From: Prochlorococcus sp. AG-363-L02 | Lineage (GTDB): Bacteria > Cyanobacteriota > Cyanobacteriia > PCC-6307 > Cyanobiaceae | Direction of reading: 5' to 3' | Assembly (NCBI GenBank): GCA_003280185.1 | Contig: QCFP01000021.1 | Span: forward strand, 1 to 12,348 | Length of the DNA stretch: 12,348 bases | Shown here: piece by piece, positions 1 to 7,999 of the stretch | Layout: every line of letters starts with the position of its first letter | How positions within the stretch are numbered: the first letter of the stretch is position 1 | The notes under the pieces: generated by a model | Databases searched by the model: none | What the model saw: only the letters and a program-made list of their open reading frames with translations | Told to the model about the DNA's origin: nothing | Made by a program: the position numbers and the translations under genes

Positions 1-2904
1 TAAAACAAAGATCTGAGGCCCCCTTGGATCTTCTTGAAAACGATCAATCATTGCCTGCCTATCATTTTTTCTTGTACTTCCACACAAAAAAGGCACTTCA
101 AAACGCCATCTATATTGAAAATAAGATTGCAGTAAATAACCCCATTCAGCAAATTGAGTAAATAATAAAGCACGATCACCAGCCTCAATAACTTCTTCTA
201 GAATTGCCTCTAAGCGTTGTAACTTATGAGATTTTAAGATAAAATTTTCATCAATATTATTCTCTTTCATAACTAAAGCAGGGTGATTACAAATCTGTTT
301 TAAGCGAGTAAGCAAACCTAATACCTTCCCATGTTTTTGCCCTCTAGGGGAACATGCAATCGCATCAAACGTTTCGTCAACAGTTTTCCTATATAAAACT
401 TTCTGCTCTTGACTTAAATCAACCCATTCACTAATTTCTACTTTTTCAGGTAAATCAGAAATGATAGCCTTATCAGTTTTTAATCTTCGTAAGATAAAAG
501 GACTAACACGTGCCTTCAAATCCCGTAACGAGGACATGTCACCATAACGCTCTATAGGCATCTGATATCTTTGCCGAAAGAAATCTTCCTCTCCTAAGAT
601 ATTTGGATTTAAAAAATCTAGCAATGCCCAAAGTTCACTAACTCTATTCTCAACTGGTGTGCCAGTCAAAGCGATTCGAAAACGATTATTTTTATGTTGT
701 CGAGCAATATGCCTAACTGCCTGGCTTTGTTTAGCACTTGAATTCTTAATAGCCTGAGCCTCATCAATAACTACCCCTTGCCAATCAATCATTTCAAGAA
801 GTTCACTATCTCTTTGCATCAATCCATAGCTGGTAAGAACAAGATCAATGTTCTTCAATTCCTTTTTCAAAGCAAAAATTGTATCTGGACGACGCGGTCC
901 ATAATGTTCACTAACTCTCAATTCAGGTGTAAACGCATAAGCTTCTCTTTTCCAATTTGTTAAAACTGAAGTAGGTGCAATCAACAAAACGGGACGTTTA
1001 AATTCCTGCTCACACTTAAGATGTTGCAAAAAAGCTAATAATTGAATTGTTTTTCCAAGACCCATATCATCAGCGAGGCACGCACCCTGATCAAATCGAT
1101 GCAGAAATGCTAACCATCCAAGTCCTCGCTCTTGGTAGGGCCTTAACTGTCCAACAAAACCTTCTGGCGCAGGTAAAGGGTCAGGCGCTTTCTGTTGATG
1201 ATATTGTTCAAGAACGCCTTGCAACCTTGGGCCTGCTTCAAAAGAATGCACAGGTAAACGCATCAATGTGTCGCCTTCTGTCGCCGTCAAGCGCAATGCA
1301 TCATCCAAACTGAGCAATGGATTGGAACTACAAAATCGTTCAGCATTTTTTAAATCATTAGGTCTTAGTTCAATCCAAGAACCTTTATGACGCACTAAGG
1401 GACTTCTTTTGCCAGCGAGACGTTCGAGTTCTCGCAGGTTAAGAGTGACGCCACCAATCATCAAATCCCAATGCCAATCAAGGTTTTCACCTAGAGTAAA
1501 ACCTCTTGAACTTCCGGGAAGTTCAGCTCTTATCGCAAGACCTAAGCGACTCGCTAGTCCACCTGAAAGGCTTAATGGCAATTCGACACCTATGCCTACA
1601 TCTCTAAGTTGACTTGAAGCAGTTCGTACCAAAACAAAAGCCTCGGCAGGGGTTAATTCCATTACTTCGGGAGTAGCCGTATCCAAGCCTCTCTCTATGG
1701 GAGGAAACACTGTCAAAGATCTTCCCAATCCTGCTAAAAGAAGTTCGCCTGGATGATCTACAGGAACCTCACCTAATTGCAAAGTCTTAGAACCAATCGC
1801 CCAAACTACTGATGCTGGCACTTTGAGAGTGCGGTCAGACTCAGCTTGCAACGAAAAACGCAACTCCCAAAGATCTTCTTCCTCAGCAGGGCTAAAAAGT
1901 TCTAAGCATGCTCTTGCTGGTGCAACGTTGCCAGCAACACCCTCTTTCCAGTGGTGACTAGCAGTTGCTAAACGTTCAACCTCTTCATCTTCTAAAGAAA
2001 TCACTCCTGTATCAGACCCAAGTGCTTGTTGCCAAATTTGCAACAGTGGATCTAATCCCTCTAAATCAGGGGTAAAAGCATGCCTGAGTTGCGCATCAAC
2101 AAGCTCTTCTAAAAGATTAGCGACTCTCAATCTCCCACTCCGAGGTCTGCAAGATGCAACAGGATTTGCAGCGCGCATTGCCTCAGGACGCAATCTAGTC
2201 GTTCGATTAGTCCTTCTTCCTAATGGTTCCCTCCAAGGCAAAGCGCACGTTGCAACAAGTGGCAATCTTGCCGCCAATTCTTCAAGTCGCCGACGGTCAT
2301 CTTCACGGTTCAAAAGTGGAACCCAACGGGCCCTATGTGGATAACCTTCACCCTTACTAAGCTCTACCTGAGGAAGCCATCTCCCTCTAGCCACAATGCT
2401 CAAAGCCCAACGTTGTAAATGACTCCACCATCGAAGCTCATCAGCTAGATCAGGTTGATCACCGGACAGAGGCAGTTTCGACAACCATGCTGTTGCTGCT
2501 CCAGGCTCAACAGCCAGTCCCTGTACCTGCCATGGCCACCATTCTGGCTTCTTTGGTACAGGCTCTCCAGCTTGCAACGGCAGTCCAGTCCAACCAAGAT
2601 GACCATCTTGAGGCGCATTTAAAGATTCCTTAACATCACCTGCCTTAATACGAGATCTAACTGCCCTACTGGGCAAAGTCAAACAAGCCGTTGCATCAAT
2701 ACTTTCATCAGGAAGCAAATCAATTTCACTCAACCAAGCCCTTAAATCGTCAGGAAGCAAAGTACATGGATGTTGAGCTGGGGTGTCACTGGGGCCAGCC
2801 GGGGTGGCGACCCTCCATGTATCAGCCCAAATCAAAAGAGCTGGCCTACCGGAACTGCCCGGTGTGCGAATAGCCGGAAGCCAAGTGGCATGAAGCAAAC
2901 TCAT
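1..2904 (-). CDS. SNF2-family (HepA-like) DNA/RNA helicase, 3' end cut off by the window edge
   Basis: The reverse strand is open without a stop from the ATG at 2904 to base 1, giving 968 residues. It starts MSLLHATWLPAIRTPGSSGR, an N-terminus I recognise from marine picocyanobacterial SNF2 proteins. A long N-terminal region of about 590 residues includes a stretch (about 490-515, SWIELRP) like the SNF2-associated DUF3670 domain. Then come the ATPase motifs: Walker A DDMGLGKT (K618), motif Ia LLIAPTSVL (about 640-648), DEAQ box 714-717, motif III ALTGTPVEN (745-753), and helicase C-domain motifs CNHPAL and FTQF (915-918). The visible part stops at FQEDPRGPQ-IFVL, entering motif V, so roughly the last 60-100 residues lie outside. 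Relatives are ATP-dependent DNA translocases; the cellular role of this subgroup is not established. No other ATG, GTG or TTG lies in frame between 2904 and the upstream stop at 2953-2955. It is transcribed away from alaS. Confidence 0.95.
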   Translation of the reverse strand, partial: MSLLHATWLPAIRTPGSSGRPALLIWADTWRVATPAGPSDTPAQHPCTLLPDDLRAWLSEIDLLPDESIDATACLTLPSRAVRSRIKAGDVKESLNAPQDGHLGWTGLPLQAGEPVPKKPEWWPWQVQGLAVEPGAATAWLSKLPLSGDQPDLADELRWWSHLQRWALSIVARGRWLPQVELSKGEGYPHRARWVPLLNREDDRRRLEELAARLPLVATCALPWREPLGRRTNRTTRLRPEAMRAANPVASCRPRSGRLRVANLLEELVDAQLRHAFTPDLEGLDPLLQIWQQALGSDTGVISLEDEEVERLATASHHWKEGVAGNVAPARACLELFSPAEEEDLWELRFSLQAESDRTLKVPASVVWAIGSKTLQLGEVPVDHPGELLLAGLGRSLTVFPPIERGLDTATPEVMELTPAEAFVLVRTASSQLRDVGIGVELPLSLSGGLASRLGLAIRAELPGSSRGFTLGENLDWHWDLMIGGVTLNLRELERLAGKRSPLVRHKGSWIELRPNDLKNAERFCSSNPLLSLDDALRLTATEGDTLMRLPVHSFEAGPRLQGVLEQYHQQKAPDPLPAPEGFVGQLRPYQERGLGWLAFLHRFDQGACLADDMGLGKTIQLLAFLQHLKCEQEFKRPVLLIAPTSVLTNWKREAYAFTPELRVSEHYGPRRPDTIFALKKELKNIDLVLTSYGLMQRDSELLEMIDWQGVVIDEAQAIKNSSAKQSQAVRHIARQHKNNRFRIALTGTPVENRVSELWALLDFLNPNILGEEDFFRQRYQMPIERYGDMSSLRDLKARVSPFILRRLKTDKAIISDLPEKVEISEWVDLSQEQKVLYRKTVDETFDAIACSPRGQKHGKVLGLLTRLKQICNHPALVMKENNIDENFILKSHKLQRLEAILEEVIEAGDRALLFTQFAEWGYLLQSYFQYRWRFEVPFLCGSTRKNDRQAMIDRFQEDPRGPQIFVL

Positions 2905-3223
2905 AGCCGAGACGCGGCAATCATGCGTTTGGTTCCTCTCAAAAAGAGTGCGCTACCTAACAGTAGTCAGCACACCCACTGAAAATCTAATATTAATCAT
3001 GCCAAGGACTTTAAAACCAGTCATCACTAAACTTTCAAATCTTCTACTTTTCCATTACAAGAACCTAAAATAGTAATTTTGTCTATATGAATGGCAGCAA
3101 CCTTTAACAAAAAACTAGAGCCCTATTACTATTCCCAAATCACCTAAAACTAAAAACACCGAAATGCAATTTTAACTCTGGTTTCCTGAAAACCAAATCT
3201 TCTTCCATCTACTGACTATAGAC
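2905..3223. other. Divergent intergenic region between the helicase gene and alaS
   Basis: These 319 bases separate two start codons and must carry both promoters. I see no tRNA, no riboswitch consensus and no convincing gene. Two small dyads are present. At 2948-2973 the arms GTGC-G-CTAC and GTAG-TCA-GCAC flank a 6-base loop. At 3179-3195, TGGTTT and AAACCA flank CCTGA, 28 bases before the alaS start. A 15-codon reverse-strand reading frame (2953-3000) ends in frame just upstream of the helicase start and is probably chance. A possible alaS promoter is listed separately. No convincing helicase promoter could be picked out. Confidence 0.7.
3104..3132 (+). promoter_or_regulatory. Candidate sigma70-type promoter for alaS
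   Basis: TTAACA (3104-3109, 5 of 6 to the -35 consensus) is followed by a 17-base spacer and TACTAT (3127-3132, 4 of 6 to the -10 consensus). Transcription would begin near 3139, leaving a leader of about 85 bases. This is a by-eye match in AT-rich DNA, where such matches arise easily. Confidence 0.3.
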
Positions 3224-5902
3224 ATGACGGTTAACAGGCAAAGACCTTCACAAAAAAACCATCCACATACTGGTGATGAGATAAGGAGCGCCTTCATCAA
3301 GTTCTTTACCGAACGTGATCATTTAGTTATTCCTAGCGCCTCACTTGTCCCTGAAGACCCAACAGTACTAATGACAATTGCTGGGATGCTCCCTTTCAAA
3401 CCAATTTTTTTAGGGCAAGAAAAAGCACCTTCGGCTAGAGCAGTAAGCTCGCAAAAATGCATACGTACTAACGATATAGAAAATGTAGGGCGCACAGCAA
3501 GGCATCAAACATTTTTCGAGATGCTAGGGAACTTCTCATTTGGAGATTATTTCAAGCAAGAAGCAATTACTTGGGCCTGGGAACTCAGCACTGAAGTCTT
3601 TGGCCTGAACCCAGAACATCTAGTTATTAGTATTTTTCGTGATGATCATGAGGCTGAAACAATTTGGCGAGATGTTGTAGGCGTTAATCCTAAGCGAATC
3701 ATACGTATGGATGAAAAAGACAACTTTTGGTCTTCTGGACCAACGGGTCCATGCGGTCCTTGTTCGGAACTTTATTATGACTTTAAGCCACAGTTAGGCG
3801 TTGAACATATTGATCTTGATGATGATAATCGCTTTATCGAATTCTATAACCTTGTCTTTATGGAATACAACAAAGATACTCATGGCTCATTAACCCCGCT
3901 ATCTAACAAAAATATTGATACTGGTATGGGACTGGAGCGCATGGCTCAGATTCTTCAAAAAGCTCCGAACAACTATGAAACAGATCTTATTTATCCAATA
4001 ATTCTAAAAGCATCATCTCTCGCAAATATCAACTACAAGAAAATAGACAATCAAAAAAGAACATCGCTGAAGATTATTGGGGATCATAGTCGAGCAATCA
4101 CATTTATGATCAGCGATGGCATCAGAGCAAGCAACCTTGGTCGTGGTTATATTCTAAGACGACTAATTCGTAGAGTCATTCGACATGGAAAACTAATAAA
4201 CATTAAAAGACCATTTCTAGCAGAAATGGGAGACGCAGTCATTGAACTAATGAAATCAACCTATCCTAAATTACTAGAAAGGCGTAATGTGATTTTATTA
4301 GAATTAGAAAGAGAGGAAAGCCGATTCTTAGAAACACTCGAGCGCGGAGAAAAATTACTCACAGAAATTTTATCAAAAAACCCAAAGAAAATTAGCGGAA
4401 ATACAGCCTTTGAACTGTATGACACCTTCGGATTTCCTTTAGAACTAACTCAAGAAATTATCGCGGAGCATGGAATATCCGTTGAATTAGAAGGCTTTGA
4501 AAAAGCTATGAAAAAACAAAGAGAAAGAGCAAAAGCAGCTACTACAAGTATTGATTTAACAACCCAAGGTGCCCTAGATAAAATGGTTTCTAGTACAAGT
4601 TCGACTGTATTTGAAGGCTATGAAATTCTTGAGAAAAAAAGCAGTGTCGTAGGAATGGTAGTCAATGGGGAGTCAGATAAACAGGTTCAACCTGGTGACA
4701 ACGTAGATATAGCACTTGACGTGACATCATTTTATGGCGAAGGAGGTGGTCAAGTAGGTGATTGTGGCGTCATTACATCCAATGAAGAATCAAATAATAA
4801 TCTATTAATTCGAATCAGTGGTGTCACTCGTAAGAAAAATATTTTCATTCATAATGGTAAATTAATTCAAGGTAAAATAGCTTTAGGAGATGTTGTCAAG
4901 ACGAAAGTCAATCAAAACCTACGTAAACGTGCCCAAGCAAATCATACAGCTACACATCTTCTTCAATCAGCCCTAAAAAATATCCTTGGAGAAGAGATCA
5001 GCCAAGCAGGTTCTCTTGTTGACTTCAATCGTCTCCGCTTTGATTTTAACTATTCATGTGGAGTGACCACACAAGAATTAATCGAGATTGAAAAGCTCAT
5101 CAATTACTGGATATCAGAAGCATATGATCTAGAAATAAACTACATGTCTCTTGAGAAGGCGAAGGCTATGGGTGCATTAGCTATGTTCGGTGAAAAATAT
5201 GAGAGTAAAGTTCGAGTCGTAGATATTCCGGGAGTTTCAAAAGAATTATGTGGGGGTACTCATGTAAGAAATACTTCCGAAATTGGGCTTTTTAAAATCA
5301 TTAATGAAAGTGGTATATCCGCGGGAATTCGACGCATTGAAGCCATAGCAGGGCCTGCCGTTTTAGAATTCTTAAATGAAAGAGATGAAATAGTTAATCA
5401 GTTAACCAATAGATTTAAGGCTCAACCAAACGAAGTTTGTAGAAGGGTTATTGCTTTACAACAGGAACTTAAGGAAACCAACAAAGAACTTGTGCTTGCG
5501 CGTGAGGAATTAGCAATTGCAAAAGCCATTACTCTAATTGAAGAGGCAATTGATATTGCAGATAATAAGGTTCTCATAAAAAGGCTTGATGGCCTCAGTG
5601 GAGTCGCACTGCAGAAAGCAGCAGAGAAATTAATAGCAAAATTAGGAGAAAAGACTGCTGTTATTCTCGGTGGCCTACCAACACCTCAAGATCAAAAGAA
5701 GGTCATTCTAATTGCTGCATTTGGCAAAGGTCTGCTTTCAAGAGGCTTAAAAGCAGGAAAGTTTATAGGCGAAATTGCAAAAATTTGCGATGGTGGAGGT
5801 GGGGGAAAAGATCATCTAGCTCAGGCAGGAGGTCGCAATGGCGTAGCCCTTGAGAAGGCTTTAGCAACCTCAATGAGCAAACTAGAAGAAGAACTACAGT
5901 AA
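3224..5902 (+). CDS. alaS: Alanyl-tRNA synthetase (AlaRS)
   Basis: This class II synthetase attaches alanine to tRNA-Ala in the cytoplasm and hydrolyses mischarged Ser- or Gly-tRNA-Ala. The 892 residues are the usual full length. In order: catalytic core with RTARHQTFFEMLGNF (90-104, motif 2 region), SSGPTGPCGPCSELYYD (170-186) and the motif 3 sequence GMGLERM (234-240); editing domain with the two zinc-ligand motifs HTATH (H574, H578) and CGGTH (C676, H680); and the C-Ala domain with the glycine run 857-861 (DGGGGGKDH) and AQAGGR. All editing ligands are present. The ATG at 3224 is the first in-frame start and the next methionine (residue 50) is inside the core, so the start is secure; about 16 residues precede the family's usual beginning. 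It stands alone, divergent from the helicase and convergent with speA, with 2 bases between stop codons. No T-box-like leader is seen. Confidence 0.98.
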   Translation: MTVNRQRPSQKNHPHTGDEIRSAFIKFFTERDHLVIPSASLVPEDPTVLMTIAGMLPFKPIFLGQEKAPSARAVSSQKCIRTNDIENVGRTARHQTFFEMLGNFSFGDYFKQEAITWAWELSTEVFGLNPEHLVISIFRDDHEAETIWRDVVGVNPKRIIRMDEKDNFWSSGPTGPCGPCSELYYDFKPQLGVEHIDLDDDNRFIEFYNLVFMEYNKDTHGSLTPLSNKNIDTGMGLERMAQILQKAPNNYETDLIYPIILKASSLANINYKKIDNQKRTSLKIIGDHSRAITFMISDGIRASNLGRGYILRRLIRRVIRHGKLINIKRPFLAEMGDAVIELMKSTYPKLLERRNVILLELEREESRFLETLERGEKLLTEILSKNPKKISGNTAFELYDTFGFPLELTQEIIAEHGISVELEGFEKAMKKQRERAKAATTSIDLTTQGALDKMVSSTSSTVFEGYEILEKKSSVVGMVVNGESDKQVQPGDNVDIALDVTSFYGEGGGQVGDCGVITSNEESNNNLLIRISGVTRKKNIFIHNGKLIQGKIALGDVVKTKVNQNLRKRAQANHTATHLLQSALKNILGEEISQAGSLVDFNRLRFDFNYSCGVTTQELIEIEKLINYWISEAYDLEINYMSLEKAKAMGALAMFGEKYESKVRVVDIPGVSKELCGGTHVRNTSEIGLFKIINESGISAGIRRIEAIAGPAVLEFLNERDEIVNQLTNRFKAQPNEVCRRVIALQQELKETNKELVLAREELAIAKAITLIEEAIDIADNKVLIKRLDGLSGVALQKAAEKLIAKLGEKTAVILGGLPTPQDQKKVILIAAFGKGLLSRGLKAGKFIGEIAKICDGGGGGKDHLAQAGGRNGVALEKALATSMSKLEEELQ

Positions 5903-5904
5903 TT

Positions 5905-5920
5905 TTATCTTTTCAGATAA
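5905..5920. terminator. Small dyad at the alaS/speA convergent junction, possible bidirectional 3'-end signal
   Basis: TTATCT (5905-5910) and AGATAA (5915-5920) form a perfect 6-bp stem around TTTC, read as GAAA on the reverse strand. The dyad begins with the speA stop codon and lies just past the alaS stop. The stem is AT-rich and no T-run follows on either strand, so intrinsic termination is only a possibility. Confidence 0.25.
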
Positions 5921-7875
5921 GTACTTTGCCTTAAACTAGTTTCAACATGATCCATTAATAAACGAGCATCTTTAATCTTCAAAGCACCGCGTTGTATAGC
6001 TAGCTCACTAGCAACGCGTAAGCGTTCAAGCAATTGGTTAGGGTCATGCTCCATAGCTTCTAAAACATCTGACTTCATATTGGCTCTAACTACATGGTCA
6101 ACTTGATAACCCCCATCATTTGTCATACGTATGTGAACGGAATTTGTTGTGCCAAATAGATTATGAAGACTACCCATCACTTCCTGATACGCACCTGCAA
6201 GAAACATTCCGATGAAATATTCATCCTGATCATTAAACTCATGCAGTTCTAGCAAAGTTTTGTCCTGACCATGATTAATAAACCTAGACAATTTACCATC
6301 AGAATCACAAGTTAGATCAGCAAAATGACCAAGTTGGGTAGGTTTCTCATTTAAGCGATGAATTGGCATTACTGGGAACAACTGATCTATAGCCCACGTA
6401 TCCGGTGCAGATCTAAAAATAGACAAATTAGCATAATAAGTGCTAGCTAGTACTGAGCGAAGATGCATTATCTCCTTAGAGTTAGACGTAATACCTGATA
6501 GTCTATTAATTAATGCGCGCGCGCACCCCCAGGTTAATTGCTCAGCCTTTGCTCTATCAGCGAGACCCAAATAGCCCAACCTAAATGCAACCAAGGCATC
6601 ATCCTTAAACTTAAGTGCGTCGTTCCAAACCTCTTGGAACAATGATGGATCAATAGAAGAACTATCTGACATTGACTCAATATTCCTCAAACTATCTCTC
6701 AAATTTCGAAGAATTAAAGGCGCATCATCAGAAACAGAAGGAATATCATTAGAAACAGCACCAACTCCAAGAATATTAAAAACCAATACCGAGAAATGGC
6801 TTACAATTGCTCGACCACTTTCACTTATCAACGTCGGAGGATCAATAGAATTGGACTCACAACATTCACCTATTGTTGCAACAACATCATTAGCATAATT
6901 TTGCAAGGAATAATTAGTTGATGCAGACGAGGCAGTCCTACTTCCATCGTAATCTATTCCAAGTCCACCTCCAACATCTAAATAACCCATTGGTGCGCCT
7001 AGTGCACATAGTTCAACATATAATTGTCCTGCTTCCTGTAAGGCATCTTTTAAGATGGCAATATTATTAATCTGACTACCTAAATGAAAATGTAAAAGCT
7101 GTAATTCATCTAACAAATGGGCATTGCGTAATGCCTCTACTGTTGAAAGAATATCTGGAATTGACAACCCAAACTTAGACGTTTCACCAACTGAACCACC
7201 CCATCGACCAGAACTTCTACTTGCAAGTTTAGCTCTAATGCCGATTAAAGGCGCAGCACCAAGTAGCTTACTTGCAGAAATAATACGATCAACTTCATCA
7301 GGTTGTTCAATAACGACTACTGGAGAACGCCCAAGTTGTCGTGCCAAGATCGCAGTTTCTATATAACGCTGATCTTTATAACCATTACAGATCAACAATG
7401 CCTCTGGATCATCAATTAAGGACAAAGCAACCAACAACTCTGCCTTACTACCAACCTCTAACCCAAAATGCCACTGTTTTCCACAGGCAATCAACTCCTC
7501 TACTACATACCGCTGCTGATTACATTTAATAGGAAATACACCCTGATAATTCCCTTTGTAATGGTATTGAGCAATCGCTTTTTGGAAAGCAGTATGTAAG
7601 CGTTCTAATCTGTCTTCAAGGATGTCATCAAATCTGATTAAAAGTGGCACGCCTACATTGCGACCATCCATCTCATCCACTAATGCCATTAAATCTAGAG
7701 ATCCACCACTCTCCCCTTTTGGACAAACAATGACATGACCCTTGTCATTAATAGAAAAATAAGGGTACCCCCATTGATCTAATCCAAACAAATTTGCACT
7801 TTCTTCAACAGACCACAATTTCGCATTGTGGGACAAGTCTGCAAAAGGTTTGCGCGACGAAGCAAATTCAGGCAT
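5905..7875 (-). CDS. speA: Biosynthetic arginine decarboxylase (PLP-dependent)
   Basis: It converts arginine to agmatine and CO2, the first step of polyamine synthesis from arginine. The 656 residues match the SpeA family length. The PLP barrel carries FPIKCNQQR with the Schiff-base lysine K117, GLEVGSKAELL (139-149 region), HFHLGSQI (262-269), the phosphate-binding GGGLGIDYDGS (302-312) and ESGRAI (352-357). A helical insert follows, then the C-terminal domain with CDSDG (C523), the active-site cysteine motif of this family, and FGTTNSVHI. Every key residue is present, which separates it from diaminopimelate and short ornithine decarboxylases. ATG at 7875 is taken as the start; an adjacent in-frame GTG at 7878 is equally possible and adds one residue. 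The gene is divergent from ndk, and a hairpin sits directly before the start. Its stop is 2 bases from the alaS stop. Confidence 0.97.
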   Translation of the reverse strand: MPEFASSRKPFADLSHNAKLWSVEESANLFGLDQWGYPYFSINDKGHVIVCPKGESGGSLDLMALVDEMDGRNVGVPLLIRFDDILEDRLERLHTAFQKAIAQYHYKGNYQGVFPIKCNQQRYVVEELIACGKQWHFGLEVGSKAELLVALSLIDDPEALLICNGYKDQRYIETAILARQLGRSPVVVIEQPDEVDRIISASKLLGAAPLIGIRAKLASRSSGRWGGSVGETSKFGLSIPDILSTVEALRNAHLLDELQLLHFHLGSQINNIAILKDALQEAGQLYVELCALGAPMGYLDVGGGLGIDYDGSRTASSASTNYSLQNYANDVVATIGECCESNSIDPPTLISESGRAIVSHFSVLVFNILGVGAVSNDIPSVSDDAPLILRNLRDSLRNIESMSDSSSIDPSLFQEVWNDALKFKDDALVAFRLGYLGLADRAKAEQLTWGCARALINRLSGITSNSKEIMHLRSVLASTYYANLSIFRSAPDTWAIDQLFPVMPIHRLNEKPTQLGHFADLTCDSDGKLSRFINHGQDKTLLELHEFNDQDEYFIGMFLAGAYQEVMGSLHNLFGTTNSVHIRMTNDGGYQVDHVVRANMKSDVLEAMEHDPNQLLERLRVASELAIQRGALKIKDARLLMDHVETSLRQSTYLKR

Positions 7876-7883
7876 CACAACTC

Positions 7884-7904
7884 AAAAGACTGCATAAGTC
7901 TTTT
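7884..7904 (-). promoter_or_regulatory. Hairpin in the speA leader, directly before the start codon
   Basis: Read on the reverse strand, AAAAGACT and AGTCTTTT form a perfect 8-bp stem around TATGC. The stem ends 8 bases before the ATG at 7875 and 5 before the alternative GTG, so it covers the region where the ribosome lands. No T-run follows it, so it is not an obvious terminator. A role in translation or transcript stability is inference. Confidence 0.45.
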
Positions 7905-7927
7905 TAAAATCTAAAGACGAATGAAAT

Positions 7928-7968
7928 ATCTGCCAGATTTATACTTGCCAACTAGGCAGCTGACAGAT
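7928..7968. repeat. Imperfect nested dyad between speA and ndk, possible operator
   Basis: Outer arms ATCTGCCAG (7928-7936) and CTGACAGAT (7960-7968) match with one mismatch in 9. Inside, TGCC (7946-7949) and GGCA (7955-7958) flank AACTA. The right outer arm coincides with the -35 boxes proposed for both genes, and the left half covers the proposed speA -10, so a protein bound here could affect both. No known regulator motif was recognised. Confidence 0.4.
7938..7966 (-). promoter_or_regulatory. Candidate speA promoter
   Basis: On the reverse strand, CTGTCA (7966 to 7961, 4 of 6) is followed by a 17-base spacer and TATAAA (7943 to 7938, 5 of 6). Transcription would begin near 7931, giving a leader of about 50 bases that contains the 8-bp hairpin. 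Confidence 0.4.
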
Positions 7969-7988
7969 GACGATGTGAAAGTTCTAAT
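7960..7988 (+). promoter_or_regulatory. Candidate ndk promoter
   Basis: CTGACA (7960-7965, 5 of 6) is followed by a 17-base spacer and TCTAAT (7983-7988, 5 of 6). This is the best promoter match in the window. It predicts a start near 7995, only about 5 bases before the ndk ATG, so the message would be nearly leaderless. Its -35 box overlaps the one proposed for speA on the other strand. Confidence 0.45.
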
Positions 7989-7999
7989 TTTGTAGATCT

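Noticed and set aside
1047..1612. Forward-strand open frames of 88 and 67 residues
   Set aside because: They lie opposite the helicase frame, whose translation shows continuous helicase motifs; the forward products have no recognisable features.
2691..2982. Forward-strand open frames of 60 and 70 residues near the helicase start
   Set aside because: Both lie mainly opposite the conserved helicase N-terminus and reflect its locally GC-rich codons.
3133..3223. Possible T-box or other tRNA-sensing leader before alaS
   Set aside because: No T-box sequence or terminator/antiterminator pair is visible; only a 6-bp stem is present. T-boxes are not expected in cyanobacteria.
7124..7529. Forward-strand open frames of 80 and 62 residues
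   Set aside because: They are antisense to the conserved PLP-barrel part of speA and have no independent support.
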